Below are positions 57,605-64,000 of a stretch of DNA of 64,000 bases, piece by piece. Within the stretch, counting starts at the first letter, position 1, and every line of letters starts with the position of its first letter. Below the pieces are notes generated by a model. It searched no databases, had not been told where the DNA came from, and saw only the letters and a program-made list of their open reading frames with translations. This DNA comes from Hermatobates lingyangjiaoensis (taxonomy: Eukaryota > Arthropoda > Insecta > Hemiptera > Hermatobatidae). A program made the position numbers and the translations under genes. The stretch is taken from assembly GCA_026182355.1 (NCBI GenBank), contig JAPFBL010000114.1:617501-681500 (forward strand), given 5' to 3'.

Positions 57605-58135
57605 TCTTGATATGATATGAATGAAATAGCTTTAATACAGCTTTAATATAAGTGACCAATGTCACTGAGACCGTTACAGTTAAATGACTGTCCATGAAGT
57701 TTAAGGTTATCTTCGACAGATGTGACTTTATTCTGGAGTTTATGTGCAGTTACTACCCTGTCTCAAAAACGTTCTATGGTCATTTATACGATTGATAAGC
57801 ATGGTCAAAGAGGGACTACCTTTGAGACACCGCATTAGGAATGCTTCAAATTCTGTGTGTTCAAGTATTGATAAAATAGTATTTTTTTTACAAAATAATT
57901 TAAATAACAGTCTAAAATCTTTCTTTCTTTTAATCTTCTGTGAATTTTGATCAATTTGCAGCTATTTTTTGCTCACAATTGTTCCTTACGGGGAAAGACA
58001 AATTTTTGGTAAGTTCCTGTTTAAATTTACTGGTTGAATAATACTATTTTAGGAGTTGTTCAGTTATTGTTAATTAATAATATATTTTGTGTTCCAGTTT
58101 TTGCAGGATTGTTAATTATTTTTGTAAATTCTCAT
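57605..58135. other. AT-rich non-coding DNA
   Basis: No gene is recognised. Confidence 0.45.
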
Positions 58136-58139
58136 TGGA

Positions 58140-58445
58140 GAAGATGTTTGGACTGGTCAGTGGGAGTGTTTTTGTAACAGTTGTGTGTCTGAAGCCAGGG
58201 GCGCAGTCAGCCAACCTTAGGATCCGCTAGTCGCTACCCGACCGAGAACCGCCAATTCTAATCACCGCCTAATTGCCTCGCTAATAACTGAAATCTCCTT
58301 TGAAACGCATCCCACTCGGGCGTGCTTGGCTGGAACTCCAGCCCTCTGCCGCTGCTTTCACCCGCTTCTTCTCGTATTCTGTTTACGGAAAAGCCAAGAC
58401 GAAAAGGCCAACATCTCACCTTACTCTCTTCCACCATAAATACCT
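58140..58445. promoter_or_regulatory. GC-rich island, candidate cis-regulatory element
   Basis: G-rich left (ggactggtcagtgggagtg, gaagccaggggcgcagtc), centre gaaccgccaattctaatc and cgcctaattgcctcgc (TAATTG homeodomain core at 58269), and C/T-rich right (ctccagccctctgccgctgc, catctcaccttactctc). No supported exon. Confidence 0.35.
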
Positions 58446-58506
58446 TTCTTAACTACTTTATGATGGATATCTGGGAGAGTGTTATCAAGAGAGCCAAACA
58501 GTTTTA

Positions 58507-58775
58507 GTATATGTATTTTACATAAACCTGTGAATAACAATCAATGATCAAACCACAATATGAAATAGGAAAAAATGACTAAGATCTTTCATCCACAACA
58601 AGCGGTCTTCGTCAGAGTCAACTCATCAGTTGGGTTTTTGACTCTTACGAAGAGTCATTCTTCGTAAGAACCGCTTGTTACGATTGAAAGACCTTAGTAT
58701 TGTTTTCAAATTTCATATTGTGGTTTGATCATTGATTCTTGTTTTACAATTTTATGTGAAATCTTTATATATATG
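58507..58775. mobile_element. Complete family B ribozyme foldback
   Basis: Left acataaacctgtgaataac through gatcaaaccacaatatgaaa is mirrored by tttcatattgtggtttgatc through ttttatgtgaaatct on the right. The centre holds two opposing hammerheads around tcagttgggtttttgac. It shows the family's full structure: palindrome, ribozymes in both orientations, TA tracts outside, no ORF. Confidence 0.7.
58577..58619 (-). ncRNA. Hammerhead ribozyme (PLE-like)
   Basis: Minus strand: GACT, CTGACGA, an ~18-nt loop, GAAA, AGATCT palindrome, TTA, GTC. Same as at 1575-1617; all core bases are intact. The + copy at about 58640-58698 is decayed (ctcttacgaagag for the front box). Confidence 0.65.
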
Positions 58776-58779
58776 ATGT

Positions 58780-58975
58780 AATTTTTTTTTGAGGATTGAT
58801 GTCTAATGATTTTAAACTCCTTTTGCCGACGTTTCGACATATATTTATGCCATCTTCAGGGCTTGGAAATCTGTTTCTGTTGCTGGACTAGTTTAAAATC
58901 ATTAGACCTCAACCCTCAAAAAAAATTACATCATATAAATATTGGGTAAAGAAAACAAATCGTGATATATATATA
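58780..58975 (-). mobile_element. PLE terminal (pLTR-like) segment with ribozyme
   Basis: gatgtaattttttttgagg and aatgattttaaactc at the left are mirrored by gtttaaaatcattagacctc and aaaattacatcatat at the right, with a hammerhead inside. It matches 60180-60345 (nearly identical tail catcatataaatattgggt). It forms the left boundary of the composite PLE locus. Confidence 0.7.
58825..58862 (-). ncRNA. Hammerhead ribozyme of PLE
   Basis: Minus strand: GCC, CTGAAGA, stem II tggcataaatatatgtc, GAAA, ACGT palindromic stem III, GTC cleavage triplet, GGC closing stem I. All core elements are present. Confidence 0.75.
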
Positions 58976-59023
58976 TATAAACTAGAATTTAAAAAAGAAC
59001 ACATAGAAAGGAAACCACTGAAC

Positions 59024-59058
59024 TCACTACTATATTTCGATGTCCTCGTCTTCTTAAT
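59024..59058 (-). ncRNA. Hammerhead-like relic (family E)
   Basis: Minus strand reads aagaagacgaggacatcgaa followed by atatagtagtgag: stem II and GAAATATA remain, while the CTGANGA box is not intact. Confidence 0.3.
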
Positions 59059-59226
59059 ACTGTTTCATGATGGTTACTATTTGTTTTCTGGGAGGTTTCT
59101 TTACGGTTATGTTCTGTTATGCTTGTTTGAGTACACAGTGTTTTTTTTCCCCATATTTTTTTTCCTATTTTTTATTTTTTTTTTTTATTTTATATTATTT
59201 TTACTGGGTTGCCTATTCTTCATTTG

Positions 59227-59514
59227 TTAGTCCCTATGGTTTGTTTTCTTGTATAGTGTAAAAATGTTTGTAGAAATTTGGCTAAATTTTTCTATGTCTG
59301 TTCTAGAGTTGCAAGTGTTTTTCGTTTGTCCTATGTGTATTATTTCCTTAACTAGTCTCTTTTGGGTGTGTTTTTCTTTGTCTATTATATGTGGGTTTTG
59401 AAAGTCAAAGTTATGTTTTTGTGTGTTGGCATGTTTAGCTAGGGCGCATGTTATTTTTTGTCCTGTAATGTCTGATTTATGCTGTGAAATCCTGTTTGCT
59501 TGATGACCAGCCAA
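59227..59514 (-). pseudogene. PLE GIY-YIG endonuclease C-terminal fragment (left arm)
   Basis: About 90 codons reading outward on the minus strand. Landmarks are NRISQHKSDI, ALAKHA, HNFDFQNPHI, and KRLVKEIIHI near the middle, with the family's C-terminal NTCNSRTDIEKFSQI-like block. The GIY and YIG motifs themselves, and the RT, are missing because of truncation at the palindrome centre. It is a different subfamily from the 39.5-kb fragment. Confidence 0.75.
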
Positions 59515-59793
59515 TACTTAGCAAACAGGATTTCACAGCATAAATCAGACATTACAGGACAAAAAATAACATGCGCCCTAGCTAAACATGCCAAAACACA
59601 AAAACATAACTTTGACTTTCAAAACCCACATATAATAGACAAAGAAAAACACACCCAAAAGAGACTAGTTAAGGAAATAATACACATAGGACAAACGAAA
59701 AACACTTGCAACTCTAGAACAGACATAGAAAAATTTAGCCAAATTTCTACAAACATTTTTACACTATACAAGAAAACAAACCATAGGGACTAA
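59500..59793 (+). pseudogene. PLE GIY-YIG endonuclease C-terminal fragment (right arm)
   Basis: Mirror image of the left-arm fragment, read on the plus strand. The deduced peptide differs at one residue (HAKTQK versus HANTQK). The initiating methionine is only the first ATG in the spacer, not a real start. Confidence 0.75.
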
Positions 59794-60179
59794 CAAATGA
59801 AGAATAGGCAACCCAGTAAAAATAATATAAAATAAAAAAAAAAAATAAAAAATAGGAAAAAAAATATGGGGGAAAAACACTGTGTACTCAAACAAGCATA
59901 ACAGAACATAACCGTAAAGAAACCTCCCAGAAAACAAATAGTAACCATCATGAAACAGTATTAAGAAGAATGCTGCAACATAAACAGATTTCCAAGGTAA
60001 TCAAATAGTGATCTCTATACTTATGCAATAATTCTAAAGCAATAGAATAATTATAACAATATCCTTATGTTAATGTATAACAAAATAATCCATAGTCGTA
60101 ATAACTGTTTTATCAAAAAATTCCTCTTTGTTACCGAACATATTGAAATGTAATAAATTACCAAATAGTAGTAATAGTA

Positions 60180-60345
60180 GTGCTAATTGTAAAACAATCA
60201 TGTTGTAGCCCTGAAGATGACATAAATATATGTCGAAACGTCGGCAAATGGACTAGTTTTAATCATTGGACCTCAAACCTCAAGAAAATTACATCATATA
60301 AATATTGGGTCAAGAAAACAAATCATGATGTATATATATATATAG
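60180..60345 (+). mobile_element. PLE terminal (pLTR-like) segment with ribozyme, right end
   Basis: Holds the hammerhead and then actagttttaatcattggac, cctcaaacctcaagaaaatt and catcatataaatattgggtc, matching 58780-58975, and ends in tatatata. With the left segment it brackets the GIY-YIG palindrome. The 59970-60180 part between is probably 3' untranslated PLE sequence. Confidence 0.7.
60208..60245 (+). ncRNA. Hammerhead ribozyme of PLE
   Basis: GCC, CTGAAGA, stem II GACAT...ATGTC, GAAA, ACGT stem III, GTC triplet, GGC closing stem I. Intact core; nearly identical to 58825-58862. Confidence 0.75.
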
Positions 60346-60349
60346 ATGG

Positions 60350-61620
60350 GAATAACAAATCAGCTTCATTCAGGCACAATTTATTTAAATTAATAAGATA
60401 TATTTCTTTAAAGATATAGTCTTACATAACTTTTGAAACATAACTAGAAACTGAAATCATAAAAGTATCAATTACATACCTGAAAAGGAATATAACTGTA
60501 TATCCAATATTCCAATATTACCATATTTCAACCAGTAAAATAAGTAAGGTAAAACAATTCATGTTGTTATTTGTCCAATACCCTCCCTTATTAATACTGT
60601 CTTAATGTCTCAGTGAAGACATTACTGGAGTACTTCGGTAAATTTAAGTTCATTGCAACGAATGAATGTTCATTGATTGATAAATCAAACTAACAGGTTA
60701 CAAAAGTGAAACTGCTAAGTAATCAGATTATTGATTATTTATGAAGAGAGGACTGGAGCAAAGGAAGTAAAGGATGGTTTTCACTTCGTGGCAAAACACT
60801 TTGCTTTATTATAACTATAGAAATGCATGAGGGGAAACAATTAAAACTCTCAAACCCGTCAAAGATTGAATACACAGTGGATACAGTATCTCAAGTGCAT
60901 GTCCCTTGATGTTAAACGTAAACAGTCTATTAAATACTATTTCGTTAACAAACTTAATGCGTCTACGTTATAGAAAATTTTCAAATAAAATACAAACGGA
61001 GTTTTTTTTAACGTTTTAATATTTATTATTTATGAAGTATTATTTATAATAAACTTTTTTTATTACATTATAAGTAAGTAATAATGAATATTATTTTTAA
61101 AAAGTTCATCCTAATGAAATTTACGGGTATGTGAAAAGAACACCTTTCTGTCACAGTGATCATCTAGTTTTATTTGAATTATAAATATATATGTATAATA
61201 CAGGAATTGGGATTCAATTAGGTATTGAAGTAAAATTTAAATCTTGTATTCTTAATTGATGTATTATACTTCCATGACTGAATTTTTGCAATATTATGGT
61301 GTAAGTATTCATGTTATTTAAATATTTGTTTTACTCATTTGCCAGCTTTGAATCAAGTTCACTTCGAATCTTTTTGTGGCGTTTGTACGCCTGGTATGTT
61401 GCATTCAATCAAGTTTAATTGAAGGACTTTTATCTTGCCTCATAATTTACTATGTTCAATGCCAGCAGTGAATCAGTTGCTTGAAAGCCTTTTATAGCAT
61501 TGCATGATTTGGTATGCTCATTGCCTAGGATTGAAGTAAGTTTTCTTGATTGTGCTAATCAAGTCCAATTATTGTGCTAAAGTCTGCGGTACCTTGATTG
61601 ACCACAAGAGACCATCCAAT
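60350..61620. other. AT-rich non-coding DNA
   Basis: No gene is recognised. At 61.34-61.54 kb a loosely repeated pattern (ccagctttgaatcaagtt, ccagcagtgaatcagttg, tgcctaggattgaagtaag) spaced about 100 bp apart may be an old tandem repeat. Confidence 0.4.
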
Positions 61621-61624
61621 ACCG

Positions 61625-62130
61625 TTATTTTATTCATTTGGCCAGGTTATCAGTGGACTGGTTGGAAGATGGCTCCAAAGGCGGGATCGCCAGTTAATGG
61701 AAGACATAATGAGCTGGTGAGGCTCTTCTGCTCTCACCTGGTAATTACGCTCTCTTTTTTTCTCTCCTTGTGGAAGGTCGTAGTTATATCTAGCAAGGGC
61801 CGTTAGAGACCCTCACTAGTTGTGTGGAATGGCAAAGTTTTTGATTACCAATTAATTGAAAGGATGATTTTTTTTTTCTTGGAGCATGAAAGGAATGTGG
61901 GGATAATGCGGTGATGAGAGGGGCGCGGAAGTGGTCGTCCACCGGACAAACCTGCCGGGCCTCTGCATTCCGCGTAGGACTGTTTGCGCAAAATTGGATT
62001 TGTCACCGGCTGGTCTTTGACCTTGGCGCGGCGGTCGTCAAACTGGACCATTGTCGCCGCAGGGTCACTTGCCTGCTATTGTGTTCTGCCCCACTCCTCT
62101 CTTATCAAACCCCACTGACATCCGCAAACT
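61625..62130. promoter_or_regulatory. Large GC-rich island, candidate enhancer
   Basis: Two sub-blocks. The first (61640-61800) has gccagttaatggaagac, ataatgagctggtgaggc and ctggtaattacgctctc, the last a Q50 homeodomain palindrome GTAATTAC also found near 24.2 kb. The second (61895-62110) runs from purine-rich (gaaaggaatgtggggataat, gatgagaggggcgcggaag) through ggtctTTGACCTTGGcgcgg (FTZ-F1/ERR-type half-site, 62018-62026) to C/T-rich sequence (tgccccactcctctctt). Frames of 86 and 110 codons are open but lack splice context or domains. Confidence 0.4.
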
Positions 62131-62134
62131 CTTC

Positions 62135-63265
62135 CTTTTTCTCAACAATTCCTATTGTTCATTATTTCCTCACTCATAAATTCATTTTAAAAGTATTGTC
62201 AAACAATATTTTTTTTTTATATACCTACTCCATGGTTATCTAAACATCTAAGTAAGCGACATACCAATATTTCAGAATAGAGCTCTATGCATTAATTTTA
62301 TTTTAGTTTACAGAATAAAATACAATTTCAATATGTGTTGGAGTCTAAACTCAGTTATCGAGGCATCATTGTGCATTCATTCATTTTTAATTACAATTCA
62401 GGGGACCTTCGGAAGTAATATTGAAATAAAAAAATAAGTTTTAGTTATAATTATTATTGGGTGTATATAAGTCTGTTTCATTAAACAGTTGTCTACAAAC
62501 TGTTCACATTGTGGTTTCGCAGAACTTGTTATAAGAATATTGTGGGTCGATATGTCAAACACAAATTGATGTACCTATGCAGAAAAAAACTAATTTTCAA
62601 TTTAGGATACCTAAAGACATGAAGTCACTGACAACATAATGCGGTTGTTTTGATACTAGAAATAATGTGGGAGAAATAGACAAATGTGTTGTCTAAAGCA
62701 AGAAATCTACTGTGACAATAAGAAGAAGAACTTGAAATAACACGTTTTGAACTCCGAGGTGTTAGCCTTTAGTGTGTTTAGTGTTGCAGAGTAAAGTGCC
62801 GGCTCTAGGCGAGTTTTGTGGGAAGGGTAAAATATTGATGACCATTGGAGGGGTCATTAAGCTGTCTGAGTCTAACTTGTATAATGTCAGCTATCCCTTA
62901 AATATCTCTACTGCAATCAACTTGAGACAGATAGAATTGAGGAACGTAATGTAGAATGAACTCAGTATATGAGGCTTCTCCATAACAAAAATTAGTTCCA
63001 AATTATAAATAATACATATTCTATCTCTAGAACGGCTTTTTTCAATCCTCATTTACGAAAATTATGTAGACTGACTCGTTTTACCTCATACGAGCATTAT
63101 AGAAAAGATAAACTGTCTTCTTGAACCCTATTTTGCTATGCACTGTATTTAATATATTATAACAATGAATCAAATACAATAAGGTAAGATCAAGATGTGT
63201 TATTGAGTTCTTAAATTTGTCAAATTCTGCTAAGGAATATTAAATGATTGTGAATACTAGTAGCT
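62135..63265. other. AT-rich non-coding DNA
   Basis: No gene or repeat is recognised. Confidence 0.5.
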
Positions 63266-63269
63266 ATAG

Positions 63270-63535
63270 ATTCAGTTACTGAGGGATGGAAAAACGAGAG
63301 TGTGAGAGTGAGAAAGGAAGAGAAAAAGATAAGAAGTTGAGAGAGAAACGAGACGAGAGGAAGTTGAAGCAAAAATGGATTTGGATAAAGTGAATTGAAA
63401 TGATACTGTATTGGGAGTGGGAGACATTTGACTTTGGCAGCTGCCACCTCTGCTATCTCCTATCAGAGGCTGCGCTGCTCTGTTATCTTCGCCATTCCTA
63501 CCCATCAGGGTCTCTTACCTCTTCCTACCACCCAC
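63270..63535. promoter_or_regulatory. Island with purine arm, core and pyrimidine arm
   Basis: The clearest case: about 80 bp almost wholly purine (gtgagaaaggaagagaaaaa...), a core with tttgactttGGCAGCTGCCacc (E-box-containing palindrome at 63437) and gctatctcctatcagaggctg, then a C/T-rich arm (cattcctacccatcagg, cttacctcttcctaccaccc). Open minus-strand frames reflect the low-complexity arms. It lies only about 340 bp before ratchet site 2. Confidence 0.4.
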
Positions 63536-63847
63536 GCTACTTCGTCATCTTATTTATAATGTTATTCAAATTCTAAATAACTTCTTAGCTAGTACTTTTT
63601 TATAAGTGATTATTAAAAACTAATTTCCAAAAAAGTACTTCTCTTTAAAATAAATAAAACATATGGGTTTGGTGACTTCTTTTAAAAATGTCGCGTGAAT
63701 ATTCAAGGAGTTAACGGGTGTACATCGCTTGCGCAGTTAATTCATGCTCTAACAACATGTCACAAACGTAATGTCAGCCATAGTGATGTTTCTTTAAAAC
63801 ATTGTGGAAATAATGAACGTTAAGAATATTTTTTGAATTTATATATT

Positions 63848-63880
63848 AATATATTGATTTCTTTGTTTCAGGTAAGTTCA
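63848..63880 (+). promoter_or_regulatory. Recursive splice (ratchet) site 2
   Basis: atattgatttctttgtttcag is followed immediately by gtaagttc, junction 63871|63872. The polypyrimidine tract and AG are strong and the regenerated donor GTAAGT is a perfect consensus. Shares the block ttgtttcaggtragt with site 1. Same strand, 46.8 kb apart. Confidence 0.6.
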
Positions 63881-63907
63881 CTTTGTGATAGCCCCATCTA
63901 TAAGAAT
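63872..63907 (+). other. Candidate recursive-splice exon, 36 nt
   Basis: Bounded by the ratchet AG and a second perfect GTAAGT donor at 63908 (context aagaat|gtaagtag). Parallels the 39-nt interval at site 1. It is unlikely to be retained in the mature mRNA if recursive splicing is efficient. Confidence 0.45.
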
Positions 63908-64000
63908 GTAAGTAGACTTGATTTCCTGTTCATGACTTGGATTTTGCCTACACAAGAATATTATTAGATACGTTTCAAATGTACTTGTAGAAGAGAAATA

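Larger units (their letters stand above)
59049..59969. mobile_element. Near-perfect 450-bp palindrome of PLE GIY-YIG sequence
   Basis: Left arm 59049-59500, 20-nt spacer, right arm 59521-59969, reverse complements apart from a few homopolymer and single-base differences. Both arms encode the C-terminal GIY-YIG part of a PLE, starting at the centre and reading outward, so two 5'-truncated copies are joined head to head. Such inverted partial copies are known for PLE insertions. The high identity points to a recent event or conversion. A transcript would form a ~450-bp duplex. Confidence 0.85.

Noticed and set aside
61911..62243. 110-codon + frame in the GC-rich island
   Set aside because: GC-rich, stop-poor composition explains it; the peptide has low-complexity Ser/Leu/Arg content and no domain. 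The regulatory reading is preferred.

Overview
The window reads as invertebrate metazoan intronic or intergenic DNA. It is very AT-rich, littered with (TA)n tracts and decayed retroelements, and I find no convincing host protein-coding exon on either strand. It holds Penelope-like element (PLE) pieces with a GIY-YIG endonuclease and hammerhead ribozymes, tRNA-derived SINEs, a hAT/ZBED transposase fossil, a hAT-type non-autonomous element and long foldback elements. TTAGG-like runs in the SINE tails (taggttaggtt) hint at an arthropod, possibly a chelicerate. That assignment is inference only, and a mollusc or other invertebrate is not excluded.

The most informative host-gene signals are two recursive splice (ratchet) sites on the + strand. 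In each, a polypyrimidine tract and CAG run directly into GTRAGT (junctions 17033|17034 and 63871|63872). Each is followed by a perfect GTAAGT donor 36-39 nt downstream, the layout of a recursive-splice exon. They suggest that at least 46.8 kb of the window lies in one long intron of a + strand gene whose exons are outside the window. About 16 GC-richer islands of 150-500 bp are spread through this intron. Many carry transcription-factor-like motifs (CRE, X-box, K50 and Q50 homeodomain, GATA, E-box, FTZ-F1/ERR), and most change from purine/G-rich on the left to pyrimidine/C-rich on the right. They look like cis-regulatory elements.

Layout: 0-9.6 kb is AT-rich DNA with ribozyme-bearing foldbacks at 1.5, 3.8, 5.3 and 9.5 kb, islands at 6.4 and 7.8 kb, and a 210-bp repeat pair at 6.8/8.4 kb. 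9.6-20 kb has a 28-bp minisatellite (11.1 kb), islands at 13.8 and 14.8 kb, ratchet site 1 (17.0 kb) and an old ~97-bp tandem repeat (18.3 kb). 20-25.3 kb has a ribozyme foldback, a 477-bp long inverted repeat, a duplicated CRE-containing element and a hAT/ZBED pseudogene with a nearby broken second fragment. 25-39 kb is mostly AT-rich with islands at 28.0, 28.8, 32.6 and 36.7 kb and two SINEs. 39.3-46.2 kb is a nest of PLE debris, including a GIY-YIG fragment and a 160-bp ribozyme-containing tandem dimer. 47.7-49.35 kb is a 105-bp satellite. 50-58.4 kb has islands, a hAT-type element with gactccgactcc ends, SINEs and a mariner-like fossil. 58.5-60.35 kb is a PLE locus centred on a ~450-bp near-perfect palindrome of GIY-YIG sequence. 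The end has two strong islands and ratchet site 2.

So there are two layers: the regulatory interior of a large, probably developmental gene, and a dense population of ribozyme-carrying retroelements inserted beside or within (TA)n tracts.
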